The notes beneath the pieces were generated by a model. It was not told the DNA's origin. It worked only from the letters and a program-made list of their open reading frames with translations, and did not search any database. Below are positions 22,397-31,235 of a stretch of 40,338 nt of DNA, in pieces. The position numbers were made by a program, and so were the translations under genes. This stretch comes from Tissierellia bacterium (GTDB lineage: Bacteria > Bacillota > Clostridia > Tissierellales > Peptoniphilaceae). Positions within the stretch are counted from its first letter, which is position 1. The number at the start of each line of letters is the position of its first letter. Location of the stretch: NCBI GenBank assembly GCA_030538075.1, contig JAUNUQ010000014.1, forward strand, positions 1 to 40,338, written 5' to 3'.

Positions 22397-24301
22397 ATGA
22401 AATCTTTCCGCGAAAACTTCGATTATTACAAGCGCCGGATCACCCTAATTCTCCTTTTGATCGTCCTTATTTTGGGCGTTCACGGCCTATATGTCTACTA
22501 TCGACCACGGATCCTACACGATTGGCAGCTCGTCTCTGCCATGCTCTACGGCACGATGAAGCTGTTCCTATTCTCGCCGCCTTTGATGCCAGATGCAGAT
22601 GTGACAATTGGCTATGAGATCGCAAAATGGGTGGCGCCCATGCTCACCTCGGCTCTCGTCCTGACTGCAGTGACCAAGACCTTCTACCACTCGAAAAACG
22701 CATTGCTCAATTACTTCAGCAAAAGGCATGTCGTCATCTTTGGCTACAATCCCAAGAGCATCGCCCTGATGGAGAATATGCGAAGGGGGGCAAAGCCCTG
22801 GCGCATCTCCTGCATCAGCGATTGTATCGTTCCAGCGGAGGAAGCGAAGAATCTAGAAAAACGGGGAATCGCCGTCTACTACCAAGACATCACGAAACTT
22901 GGGGACAAGGAATTGCGTTCCTTCTTAAATGGCTTGCGAATCCAGAGGAGCCCCTATCTCCTATTTACGGGCAAGGTCGACCTGTTCAATTTTACCGCCT
23001 TGATGCAGCTTATGCCCCATCTTCATCCGAAAGACCCCATGGCGGTATTGGTACAGATGGGATCCAGCTCCATGGCTGAGTTCCTGTTTTCCAATTTCCA
23101 AGAAAAGGTCAAGCTCCATCCCGACCTGTCCAAGGTCGATCTGAGCGTCTATGATGACGAAGAATTGACCGTTCGGCTGCTCCTCTCGAATATGGAAGAG
23201 CATATTGCAAGGACAGGTCTCACCCCTCTTAGGCGGATCATTGAGGATAAGAAGGCTTCCCCTGATATAGAGACGATGATCGAGACGATCCGAGCACCCC
23301 ATTTCCTCATCTTGGGATATGGAAAGCTCCTACCCCATCTATTGTTGGCCCTGGCAAACGACGCTGTCCTCAGCCTTCGAGAAAAGACCAAGATCACTAT
23401 CCTAGAAAGGGGAAAGGCCGACGAGCTACACAGCTTTTTACAGAAAAATGAAGAGCTCTATCAGGCCATCGACATCGAAGTGCAGCCAGCCGAAGTCCGT
23501 CCCAGAGCCTTTCTATCACAGCTGACAGAGATAAGGGAGGGGGACTTAAAGGTCTCCTATATCCTATTACCGGATGAAGATGTCGGAGGCAATCTCGAAC
23601 TACTATCTTCTGTACAGAGAATCTTTCCAGATATTCCCATTGCACTGCGGAATATGTCCGGCTACGACATCGCCCCGGTGATTCAGTCCTCACCGAATCC
23701 CATCACGGTATTTGGCGATCTAGCTCAGATTATGACCCCCCAGATCGTACTGCGCCAGCGACTGGACGACAAGGCCAAGGACTTCAATGCCAGTTATGGT
23801 CTGACCTCGGAACTGCTCGGCAAGGGAGGCGGCAGTCCTTGGGAACAATTGTCATATGTGAAAAAGAGGTCTTCTCGCGCCTCAGCTGCCCATGGCAGTC
23901 TAAAGGAAGAGTTCCTCAAAGTCTATTACCCAGATCTGTCCCCCGGAGAGATCCGCGCCCTGCTCAAGGAGCGCACCAATGAGCTGCAAGCTTTGGAGTC
24001 GGCCAATAGCGACGATCCCATCGCCTATCATGCCGGTTTTTGTGCCTATCTGTCGGATTATCCGGAGCTGGACTATCTCTCACGGCTGGAGCATATGCGC
24101 TGGTGTAACAGCTATTATGCCATGGGATTCAAACTGGGTCCAACGAAGGACGAATACAAAAAAGAGCATAACTGCCTGATCGATGATTGGTCCATCTTGA
24201 TGGATGAAGCATTTAGCACCTGCCATCCGGAATACGACCTGATCAGCGCCCTAGCCCTATTTCAAGAAAACGAGGATGTGAATGCCCATGGAAAACTATA
24301 A
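22397..24301 (+). CDS. Membrane protein with two TrkA_N-like Rossmann domains and C-terminal RyR-like domain
   Basis: A 634-residue protein. Two N-terminal membrane helices (about 15-36 and 75-97) enclose a half-hydrophobic stretch 'AMLYGTMKLFLFSPPL'. Next come two Rossmann domains with 'HVVIFGYNPKSIALM' (from 111) and 'PHFLILGYGKLLPHLLLAL' (from 301), as in TrkA_N/RCK nucleotide-binding proteins. A helical linker (500-560) leads to 'LSRLEHMRWCNSYYAMGFKLG...KKEHNCLIDDW' (561-598), the RyR-domain pattern (LEHxRW, GfxxG, KxH, DW). RyR domains in bacteria are proposed ligand-binding sensor modules. GGAG lies 8 nt before the ATG. The gene overlaps the TIR gene by 20 bp, so the two products are probably made in fixed ratio. 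Function unknown; membrane sensor or channel-like partner of the TIR protein is an inference. Confidence 0.85.
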   Translation: MKSFRENFDYYKRRITLILLLIVLILGVHGLYVYYRPRILHDWQLVSAMLYGTMKLFLFSPPLMPDADVTIGYEIAKWVAPMLTSALVLTAVTKTFYHSKNALLNYFSKRHVVIFGYNPKSIALMENMRRGAKPWRISCISDCIVPAEEAKNLEKRGIAVYYQDITKLGDKELRSFLNGLRIQRSPYLLFTGKVDLFNFTALMQLMPHLHPKDPMAVLVQMGSSSMAEFLFSNFQEKVKLHPDLSKVDLSVYDDEELTVRLLLSNMEEHIARTGLTPLRRIIEDKKASPDIETMIETIRAPHFLILGYGKLLPHLLLALANDAVLSLREKTKITILERGKADELHSFLQKNEELYQAIDIEVQPAEVRPRAFLSQLTEIREGDLKVSYILLPDEDVGGNLELLSSVQRIFPDIPIALRNMSGYDIAPVIQSSPNPITVFGDLAQIMTPQIVLRQRLDDKAKDFNASYGLTSELLGKGGGSPWEQLSYVKKRSSRASAAHGSLKEEFLKVYYPDLSPGEIRALLKERTNELQALESANSDDPIAYHAGFCAYLSDYPELDYLSRLEHMRWCNSYYAMGFKLGPTKDEYKKEHNCLIDDWSILMDEAFSTCHPEYDLISALALFQENEDVNAHGKL

Positions 24302-27300
24302 ATACAAGGCCTTTATCTCCTATCGCCATACAAAGCCCGATTCAGACATCGCTGAGGCCATCCACCGCATGATTGAGACCTTCAAGGTTCCAAAGGGCGT
24401 GGACCCGGGAAAAGCCAGCACCCCCTTTCGCGTCTTTCGGGATCGAGAGGAGCTGGCGGCCAGGAATCTGACGGATTCCATCGAAGAGGCACTGCGAACC
24501 AGCGAATATCTGATCGTCATCTGTTCGAAGAGGACGCCTCTCTCGGAGTGGTGTGCCCACGAGATCCAGACCTTTCGGCAGCTTCACGGAGACGACAAGG
24601 TCGTCCCGGTCCTCATCGAAGGCGAACCCTTCGAATCCTTTCCAGAGCCCCTCAAAGATTTGAAGTGGAAGCGCTCTGACGAAGAAGAGGAGATCATCCA
24701 GGATGTATTGGCTGCCGAGCTGCGCCCGGCATCGGTGCAAGCGAAGGATTTTCCAGGTTATGAAACCCTAGAAAGGGAAGATCCCCAAGCTCTGACCGCC
24801 TATACGAAAGAGGCCTTGGCCTTACTTAAGACAGAGAAATACCGCATCATGGCGGGACTGCTCAAATGCAATTACGGCGATCTCAAACAGCGGGACAAAG
24901 AGCGTAGAATGCGGTTGGTGATGGTTGTATCCGCTCTATTAAGTGCACTATTCCTAGTCTTTGGCATCTTTATGTTCAACGCCTACACCCAAGCGGAAGC
25001 CGCTCGTAGAGAAGCCGTACAAAACAGCGCCTCCGTGCTCATGAAGAGCGCTGCGGATATGTCCAATGCCGGTGACCGGATCAAGGCAATCCTGGTTGCC
25101 GAGGAGGCCATGAAGGATATCACAGCGGATATGGAGAGTTACAAGGACTTAAGGGCCCGAACAAATGCCGTCTTTAGCAACCCCCTCTACTCCAGTGGAG
25201 CCGCTCTGTCCACGGTCTTAAATACCAGAAATATCTTCACCTTCTTTAATCTCAGTCCCGATGGATCCTCTGTCGCAGCTGGAACCGGTGCGGATAGTGT
25301 CGGTCTCTATGATAGCAAGACAGGGGAACTGCTCCACCGCATTCCCGGTCATCAACAACAGGTAAAGCTGGTCAGTTTTTCTCCTGACGGGAAATACCTA
25401 GTCAGCACGGGCTTTGACAGTAGAACTCTCGTCCACGATCTTTCCACCCTTGAACTCGTCAAAGAAATACCCTTTTCAGGTACGGTGATGGCGTCGCAAT
25501 TCGTCATGAACGGAGAATATCTCTGCTTGGCCTTCCAAGATGCAATCAGCTCTAGCTTCTATTGGGTAAGGTCCGAAGACTGGTCTGTTGCACATAGCAT
25601 CACCGAAACCCAAGGACTCAGCTCCATACGATTTAGCAATCAAAGACCTGAGATACTGATGATTTACTCTTCCGAGCTAGGGGGTCAAAACCTGACGCGA
25701 ATCGATGCAACCAATGGCCAGATCCTGCGCAGTTACGGGCCAATAGAACTGCCCCCCTCGGATTCAACCTATATGCCAGAATTCCAAGACCTGCGTTTCC
25801 TGCAGGCCCATTATGTGGATGATGAAAAGGCCATTCTGGGCTTGATAGAGGATAATATCATCAAAATGGATGCCCAGACGGGAGAAGTCCTCTATATGAC
25901 CAAAGGAGAATACAATCATGAAAATCCCCCTTTTATCATAGCCCAAGAACAAAATCTCTTTTTCACCCTAGGCACAAGCGAAGTCAATCGACATAATTTA
26001 GAGAATGGTGAATTGGAAGAATCCATTTTCTTGCGCGGCGGCATATTAAAGGCCATGGCCTATGAGAAGACGACCAACACCTTGGCAGTCTCCCATGATA
26101 GCGGGAGAATATCCCTTTGGCAAGACGGGGTCATCACTGATTCAGAATTTGATTTCGGTGGAGGGGTGCCGCAGGAGATGGAATTTTTGCCGGATGGCAG
26201 CGCTCTACTCGCCTCTGATCACATGAAAGCCCAGATCCGAATTTTGGACCTGTTGCCGAAAAATACAATCCAGTCCATCCATGCACAGTTCATCGCCTCG
26301 TCTCAGGATCGGTCCAAACGCCTCTACTATGACGGATTTGCCTTTTTACTAGACGATGGCTTCCCCGGCGAATCCCCTCTGCATAAGCTGAATCTACCAT
26401 CGGACCGATGGGCGGCATCTGTGAGAGATGCACAGAACTTCCGCATCAGCAATGACGGAAAGTGGATCGTACTCAATGACAGTGGCTATAGTGAAGAATT
26501 GGGGAAGAATATTAATCGGCTCAAAGTCTATGACGTCGAAAAGGACAGCTTAGAGAATATTGACCTGACAGACTTCGAACCCGTCTATCAGATCACGCCG
26601 GACTCCAAGCAACTATTGATCGCAGAAACCGGTGTTCCTGCCAGACTGATTGACCTAGATACAAAGGCAGTGGTCCGGGAACTGGAGGGGGTCACGGGAA
26701 GCGGGGATCACATGGGCTTTTCAGTGGATGGAAAGAGCTTCTATCTCAACCGGCTCTCCGGGTCGGCCCAGCTCTATGACTTCGAAACGGGCATGGAAAT
26801 CGGCCTATTCCCAGGGGAAATCCTCCATTCCGAAGGGGATCCCCAGAACATCCGGCTCATCTACCTCGACAACGAAACCCTTTATAAGCAAAGGGGTGAG
26901 GGGATTACAGAAACCGTTGAACTCGATTTTGTCTCGGCGGATGCGGCGATGAGCTTTCAGGATCTGACTCTCTTCGATCCCTTAAACGAGCATCTCTTCG
27001 TGATCCGAAACGGTGGAGATCGCGCCCATTGTTATCTATTCGACGGCGAGAGTGGCCATTTGCTCAAAGCATTTCATCCGACGGTCACCTCCTACGAAGT
27101 CCAAGGATTTTTCTCTCAGGACGGCAACGCGATTGGAATGGACGAGTATTTCAATACCTCACCGATCGATCCCCTAGACGACTCCATCGATGCGGAATAC
27201 AGCTATATGAGTGGCACTACCGTATATCGGCTTTTGGACGAAAATGCCTTGATCGAGCAAGCCCGACAACTAACTGGAGGGAGGACCCTGACTCAGGAGG

Positions 27301-27332
27301 AGAGAGGCGAACTAGGACTGACCAAACAGTAA
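24282..27332 (+). CDS. TIR domain - transmembrane - beta-propeller (WD40-like) protein
   Basis: A 1016-residue protein. TIR domain at 5-140: 'YKAFISYRHTKPDS' (BB region), 'FRVFRDREELA', 'SEYLIVICSKRTPLSEWCAHEI' with the catalytic-type Glu E94 of the W-xxx-E motif. One transmembrane helix follows (212-233). A helical segment (250-285, 'GDRIKAILVAEEAMKD') leads to a large WD40/YVTN-like propeller (about 310-985) with repeated 'LSPDGSSVAAG', 'FSPDGKYLVS', 'GETG/KTGEL' blades. The C-terminal 'ALIEQARQLTGGRTLTQEERGELG' resembles the tail of other TIR/STAND-propeller proteins. TIR domains cleave NAD or make nucleotide signals; E94 makes that plausible here. ATG at 24282 has GAGG 6 nt upstream; a second ATG is two codons later. 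Cofunction with the RyR protein is inferred from the overlap. Confidence 0.9.
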   Translation: MPMENYKYKAFISYRHTKPDSDIAEAIHRMIETFKVPKGVDPGKASTPFRVFRDREELAARNLTDSIEEALRTSEYLIVICSKRTPLSEWCAHEIQTFRQLHGDDKVVPVLIEGEPFESFPEPLKDLKWKRSDEEEEIIQDVLAAELRPASVQAKDFPGYETLEREDPQALTAYTKEALALLKTEKYRIMAGLLKCNYGDLKQRDKERRMRLVMVVSALLSALFLVFGIFMFNAYTQAEAARREAVQNSASVLMKSAADMSNAGDRIKAILVAEEAMKDITADMESYKDLRARTNAVFSNPLYSSGAALSTVLNTRNIFTFFNLSPDGSSVAAGTGADSVGLYDSKTGELLHRIPGHQQQVKLVSFSPDGKYLVSTGFDSRTLVHDLSTLELVKEIPFSGTVMASQFVMNGEYLCLAFQDAISSSFYWVRSEDWSVAHSITETQGLSSIRFSNQRPEILMIYSSELGGQNLTRIDATNGQILRSYGPIELPPSDSTYMPEFQDLRFLQAHYVDDEKAILGLIEDNIIKMDAQTGEVLYMTKGEYNHENPPFIIAQEQNLFFTLGTSEVNRHNLENGELEESIFLRGGILKAMAYEKTTNTLAVSHDSGRISLWQDGVITDSEFDFGGGVPQEMEFLPDGSALLASDHMKAQIRILDLLPKNTIQSIHAQFIASSQDRSKRLYYDGFAFLLDDGFPGESPLHKLNLPSDRWAASVRDAQNFRISNDGKWIVLNDSGYSEELGKNINRLKVYDVEKDSLENIDLTDFEPVYQITPDSKQLLIAETGVPARLIDLDTKAVVRELEGVTGSGDHMGFSVDGKSFYLNRLSGSAQLYDFETGMEIGLFPGEILHSEGDPQNIRLIYLDNETLYKQRGEGITETVELDFVSADAAMSFQDLTLFDPLNEHLFVIRNGGDRAHCYLFDGESGHLLKAFHPTVTSYEVQGFFSQDGNAIGMDEYFNTSPIDPLDDSIDAEYSYMSGTTVYRLLDENALIEQARQLTGGRTLTQEERGELGLTKQ

Positions 27333-27359
27333 CGACCATTGAAAGGTTAAATAGAATCT

Positions 27360-29192
27360 ATGAAAGAATACAAAGAACCCAGAAAGCCCATACTCTACTA
27401 TTATGCCCTGTCTCTGCTCTTTATCATCCTGCTCAATACCCTCGTCTTTCCAATGTTTTTGAAGCAGACTGTGCAGCAGGTGGATTATGGCACTTTTATG
27501 AAGATGACCGAGGAGAAAAATGTCGGATTGGTCAATGTGGCCAGTGGCGAAATCCTCTTTACCGATAAAGATAAGACCAAGACCTATAAAACAGGGGTCT
27601 TAGATGACCCCGGATTGACCGAGCGCCTCTTTGAAGCAGGCGCGGAATTCTCCACGGAGATCGTCAATCCAGTCGCCAATTTTTTGACTTCGACCCTCTC
27701 TTGGATCCTGCCCTTCCTAATCCTCTTTGCCATCGGACGATATGCGTCGCAAAAGATGATGAATAAGGCAGGTGGTGGAAACTCCATGACCTTTGGAATG
27801 GGAAAATCCAATGCCAAGGTCTATGTTCCGTCTGAAGAGGGGATTCGCTTTGAGGATGTGGCCGGAGAAGACGAGGCAAAGGAGAACCTCCAAGAAATCG
27901 TCGAGTATCTGCACAATCCCCATAAGTATAGCGAGATCGGCGCATCGATGCCCAAGGGCGTACTATTGGTTGGCCCTCCCGGAACGGGTAAGACCTTACT
28001 GGCCAAAGCCGTTGCCGGGGAAGCCAATGTCCCCTTCTTCTCCATCTCCGGATCGGAGTTCGTGGAGATGTTCGTCGGCGTCGGAGCCTCAAAAGTCCGA
28101 GACCTCTTCAAACAGGCGAAGGAAAAGGCGCCTTGCATCGTCTTTATCGACGAGATCGATGCCATCGGAAAGAGAAGAGATACACAATTTGGCGGAAACG
28201 ACGAAAGAGAGCAGACCCTGAACCAACTGCTCACGGAGATGGATGGCTTTGAAGGCAACACAGGGGTGATCATCTTGGCGGCAACCAACCGCCCAGAGGC
28301 GTTGGACCCCGCACTCCTCCGGCCAGGCCGTTTCGACCGCCGCGTCCCCGTTGAATTGCCAGACCTAAAGGGGCGGGAAGAGATCCTGGCCACCCATGCC
28401 AAGAAAATAAAATTGGCAGAAGGCGTCGACCTAGGGGCCATCGCCCGAATGGCCGCCGGCGCCTCCGGAGCGGAACTGGCCAATATCGTCAATGAAGCTG
28501 CCTTGCATGCCGTTCGTCATGGAAAGAGCAAGGTGGAGCAGGGAGATTTTGAAGAGAGCGTTGAAGTGGTCATCGCAGGCTATCAAAAGAAAAATGCCAT
28601 CCTGTCGGACCATGAAAAAAAGGTCGTCTCCTATCACGAAGTCGGCCACGCATTGGTCGCCGCTCTGCAGTCCCATTCCGCACCTGTACAAAAGATCACC
28701 ATCATCCCCCGAACCTCTGGAGCTCTTGGATACACCATGCAGGTGGAGGAGCAGGATAAGTATCTGCTCTCCAAGGAGGAGATCGAAAATAAAATTGCGA
28801 CCTATACGGCGGGGCGTGCCGCTGAAGAGCTGATCTTCGGCTCCATCACCACCGGTGCCTCCAACGACATCGAGCAGGCCACCAAGCTCGCCCGGGCCAT
28901 GATCACTCGCTATGGAATGGACGATGACTTTGGTATGGTCGCTTTGGAGACCACCACAAACCAGTACCTGGGTGGAGACAGTTCCCTGGTATGCTCCTCG
29001 GATACACAAAAGGCAATTGACGAGCGGGTCGTAAAAATTATCAGTGAACAGCATCAGAAGGCCAGGGCGATCCTGTCCGATAATCTGGGCAAATTAAAGG
29101 AAATCTCCGAATACCTCTATGAAAAAGAGACCATCACCGGCGAGGAATTTATGCGGATTCTGGAGGAAAGGCTAGAGCCCATAGCAAAATAG
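27360..29192 (+). CDS. ftsH: ATP-dependent zinc metalloprotease FtsH
   Basis: A 610-residue membrane AAA+ protease. Two N-terminal helices (12-33 and 112-129) flank the small extracytoplasmic domain; Walker A GPPGTGKT (205-212), Walker B '[12 protein letters not shown]' (259-270), second region of homology '[21 protein letters not shown]' (308-328), zinc motif HEVGH (426-430) and third ligand D503 in '[12 protein letters not shown]' are all intact. It extracts and degrades membrane and short-lived cytoplasmic proteins. The ribosome binding site is weak (AAAGG about 13 nt upstream) and the gene begins 27 nt after the TIR gene; the usual Firmicute context (tilS-hpt-ftsH) is absent. It may be a second, dedicated copy controlling the TIR/RyR proteins, or simply the housekeeping gene. 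Confidence 0.95.
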   Translation: MKEYKEPRKPILYYYALSLLFIILLNTLVFPMFLKQTVQQVDYGTFMKMTEEKNVGLVNVASGEILFTDKDKTKTYKTGVLDDPGLTERLFEAGAEFSTEIVNPVANFLTSTLSWILPFLILFAIGRYASQKMMNKAGGGNSMTFGMGKSNAKVYVPSEEGIRFEDVAGEDEAKENLQEIVEYLHNPHKYSEIGASMPKGVLLVGPPGTGKTLLAKAVAGEANVPFFSISGSEFVEMFVGVGASKVRDLFKQAKEKAPCIVFIDEIDAIGKRRDTQFGGNDEREQTLNQLLTEMDGFEGNTGVIILAATNRPEALDPALLRPGRFDRRVPVELPDLKGREEILATHAKKIKLAEGVDLGAIARMAAGASGAELANIVNEAALHAVRHGKSKVEQGDFEESVEVVIAGYQKKNAILSDHEKKVVSYHEVGHALVAALQSHSAPVQKITIIPRTSGALGYTMQVEEQDKYLLSKEEIENKIATYTAGRAAEELIFGSITTGASNDIEQATKLARAMITRYGMDDDFGMVALETTTNQYLGGDSSLVCSSDTQKAIDERVVKIISEQHQKARAILSDNLGKLKEISEYLYEKETITGEEFMRILEERLEPIAK

Positions 29193-29209
29193 GATATGAA
29201 ATGATTGCA

Positions 29210-29235
29210 GATTCTGCCATTTTCCATGGCAAATC
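29210..29235 (+). terminator. Weak hairpin after ftsH
   Basis: GATT-GCCAT / ATGGC-AATC with a TTTCC loop followed by CGCCTTTTCTTT. The stem is interrupted by unpaired bases, so termination may be partial. Confidence 0.35.
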
Positions 29236-29265
29236 CGCCTTTTCTTTCCCCCATTCACCATTTAA

Positions 29266-29274
29266 TGGTATACT
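29266..29274 (+). promoter_or_regulatory. Extended -10 promoter of the proC-like gene
   Basis: TGGTATACT lies about 30 nt before the start; no convincing -35 is seen. Confidence 0.45.
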
Positions 29275-29303
29275 TTAAAGCAAAGCAATTCGAAAGGATG
29301 AAG

Positions 29304-30110
29304 ATGATGAATTTAGGAATAATCGGTTTTGGTAATGCAGCCCAGGCGTTTACAAAGGGGTTGCTCGCATCTGGTCATATGCGCGTGGGCAGCCTGCGCA
29401 TCACAGAGCGCACGCAGGAGAAAAAGGATATGGCCAAGGACCTATTTGGACTTGAAGCCTTTTCAAACAATGTAGATCTTGCCGAGTGGTCTGACTATAT
29501 CTTATTGGCGGTAAAGCCCATCAATTACCCCGAAGTTCTCGCAGAGATCAAAGATCATCTGAAGGGAAAGGTTCTGATCAGCTTTATCGTCGGCACATCC
29601 CACGAAGAGCTGTCCAAGCATCTAGTACCTGGAACTGCCGTCGTTCGAATTATGCCCAATATCGCCATGGCCGTTCGAGAAGCTCTATGTACAGCTTGGA
29701 GAAATGATCAGGTCAGCGATGAACAATTTGAGACCGTACTAAATATGTACCGCAAAGTGGGTGAAGTATTGGTCGTCGATGAACCCACCATGGAAAAAGT
29801 CGCAGCCGTCTCCGCCGCAGGCCTAGGCTTTGTCGCCTATTGGATGGCAGCCCTGGAAAAGGCCACCGTCGCTCTGGGCATCGACCCCAAAGAAGCGGAA
29901 ATCATCGCGGTACAGACTTTCAAGGGCGCGGTGCACACCGTTGGCGAGACCGATTTCTCCCCAACCGACCTGCAAAATAGCGTCGCCACCAAAGGAGGCA
30001 CCACGATCGAAGGTTTGATGCTCATGGAGGAAAGAGGAGTCACGCAGGCCATCAGCGATGGTGTCAATGCGACATACCAGAAGGGTTTGAGCTTTTCGAA
30101 GAAGAAATAA
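29304..30110 (+). CDS. Pyrroline-5-carboxylate reductase family protein
   Basis: A 268-residue NAD(P)-dependent reductase of the ProC family. N-terminal Rossmann 'MNLGIIGFGNAAQAFTKGLL', 'ILLAVKPINYPEVLAEI', 'SFIVGTSHEELSKHL' and 'VVRIMPNIAMAVREAL' correspond to the ProC cofactor domain; 'ATKGGTTIEGLMLMEERGV' matches the C-terminal signature of the family (PGGTTxxGL). ProC reduces pyrroline-5-carboxylate to proline, but the usual 'MPNTP' is replaced by 'MPNIA', and some relatives act on other imines, so proline synthesis is likely but not certain. The frame extends to 29205, but AAAGG stands 6 nt before the ATG at 29304 and the Rossmann fold starts there. Not obviously tied to the upstream unit. 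Confidence 0.82.
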   Translation: MMNLGIIGFGNAAQAFTKGLLASGHMRVGSLRITERTQEKKDMAKDLFGLEAFSNNVDLAEWSDYILLAVKPINYPEVLAEIKDHLKGKVLISFIVGTSHEELSKHLVPGTAVVRIMPNIAMAVREALCTAWRNDQVSDEQFETVLNMYRKVGEVLVVDEPTMEKVAAVSAAGLGFVAYWMAALEKATVALGIDPKEAEIIAVQTFKGAVHTVGETDFSPTDLQNSVATKGGTTIEGLMLMEERGVTQAISDGVNATYQKGLSFSKKK

Positions 30111-30114
30111 TTCG

Positions 30115-30138
30115 AGAGAGGGCGTAGGCCCTTTTTCA
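30115..30138 (+). terminator. Terminator of the proC-like gene
   Basis: GGGC-GTA-GGCCC hairpin followed by TTTTT (30132-30136), 10 nt after the stop. It is short but G+C-rich. Confidence 0.7.
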
Positions 30139-30167
30139 TTGCAAAAAATGCAGGATTAAAATATAAT
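30139..30167 (+). promoter_or_regulatory. Promoter of zinc ABC operon
   Basis: TTGCAA (30139-30144), 17-bp spacer, TATAAT (30162-30167). The -10 directly abuts the palindromic operator, so a bound repressor would block the start site. Confidence 0.75.
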
Positions 30168-30202
30168 AGTATTTGCAAATGCGAATCATTTGCAAATACT
30201 AT
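30166..30202. promoter_or_regulatory. Zur/Fur-type operator: perfect 16-bp inverted repeat
   Basis: ATAGTATTTGCAAATG, a 5-nt centre CGAAT, then CATTTGCAAATACTAT: all 16 positions pair. Each arm also contains the self-palindrome ATTTGCAAAT, so the element can be read as one large dyad or as two adjacent sites. It overlaps the promoter start region of the zinc operon, whose last gene encodes a Fur-family protein. Repression in high zinc is the expected mode (inference). Confidence 0.8.
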
Positions 30203-30212
30203 TTTTGGAGGA

Positions 30213-31235
30213 ATGATGAAACGAAATATAGGGCTTTTAGCCCTTTTGCTGATTAGTATCCTGATCCTTGGAGCTTGCAAGGGATCCGCTCCGAATGAAG
30301 CGGCGACTACAGTTGAGATTGATTCCAGCAATACGAAAGAAAACACGATCACCGAAGGAGTAGAGAAGGCCACCGTCTATGCTTCCATCTACCCCATCTA
30401 TGACTTTGCCAAAATGATTGCCGGGGAGCGAGTCCAAGTCCAGCAGCTATTGCCCATGGGAGCAGATGCCCACCACTGGGAGCCCTCTCCATCCGATATC
30501 ACAAAGCTGGAGGGAGCGAGACTCCTCGTCCTAAACGGCGCCGGATTAGAGACTTGGGCAGAGGATATCCTGGCAGCACTCGATAATCCAAATTTGATCC
30601 TAGTCGATGCGTCTAAGGGGATTTCCCTACAGGCGGGACATGCTCATGGCGAAGATGAGGAAGCTGGCGAAGGGCATGACGAAGAGGCGGATGATCACGA
30701 ACATGGTCAGGAGGGCTTCGATCCCCATACTTGGATCAGCCCCGTGCTCGCCAAAGAGCAGGCAAAGAATATCTATCAGAGCCTAGTTGATATGGACCCC
30801 GAAGGAAAAGCAATCTATTCCGCCAATTATCAAGAATTGAACAGAAAGCTGGAGCAGCTGGATCAAAAATACCGAGATACCATAACTGCTCTACCCCACA
30901 AGGATCTCGTGGTGTCCCATGCCGCATTTGGCTATCTCGCATCAGAATACGGTCTGAATCAGATGGCAATCGAAGGTCTGATTCCCAATTCCGAGCCATC
31001 CCTTCAACAGATGGCAGCGCTGATCGACTATATTAGAGTGCATCAAATTAAGGCGATCTTCGTAGAGAAGACCTCCCATGGCAAAGTGGCCGAGACCATT
31101 GCGGCGGAGACGGGAGTCAAAGTACTCGAACTGAGCCCAGTGGCCAGTTTGACACCCGAGGAAGAACAGGCCGGGGACGACTATTTCCAGATTATGGAGA
31201 AAAATCTCCAGGCCATTCAGGAGGGACTGAACTAA
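30213..31235 (+). CDS. znuA: Zinc ABC transporter substrate-binding lipoprotein
   Basis: A 340-residue lipoprotein that captures extracellular zinc. The signal peptide ends in lipobox 'LILGAC' with the acylated Cys at 22. The mature protein carries metal ligands 'DAHHWEPSPSD' (His88), a flexible His/Asp/Glu-rich loop (143-164, H-H-E-H repeats) that is diagnostic of zinc-specific members, 'FDPHTWISP' (His172), 'VVSHAAFGYLASEYGL' and 'IFVEKTSHGKVAETIA'. Of the paired ATGs, the second (30216) is better spaced from GGAGG. First gene of a four-gene operon with znuC starting immediately after the TAA. Confidence 0.95.
   Translation: MMKRNIGLLALLLISILILGACKGSAPNEAATTVEIDSSNTKENTITEGVEKATVYASIYPIYDFAKMIAGERVQVQQLLPMGADAHHWEPSPSDITKLEGARLLVLNGAGLETWAEDILAALDNPNLILVDASKGISLQAGHAHGEDEEAGEGHDEEADDHEHGQEGFDPHTWISPVLAKEQAKNIYQSLVDMDPEGKAIYSANYQELNRKLEQLDQKYRDTITALPHKDLVVSHAAFGYLASEYGLNQMAIEGLIPNSEPSLQQMAALIDYIRVHQIKAIFVEKTSHGKVAETIAAETGVKVLELSPVASLTPEEEQAGDDYFQIMEKNLQAIQEGLN

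Noticed and set aside
22961-24740. Open frames on the minus strand within the RyR and TIR genes
   Set aside because: They have low-complexity composition and no ribosome binding site, while the plus-strand frames carry clear domains.
27821-29054. Long minus-strand open frames (about 200 aa) opposite ftsH
   Set aside because: They are antisense shadows of the highly conserved ftsH coding sequence and have no plausible start or family motif.
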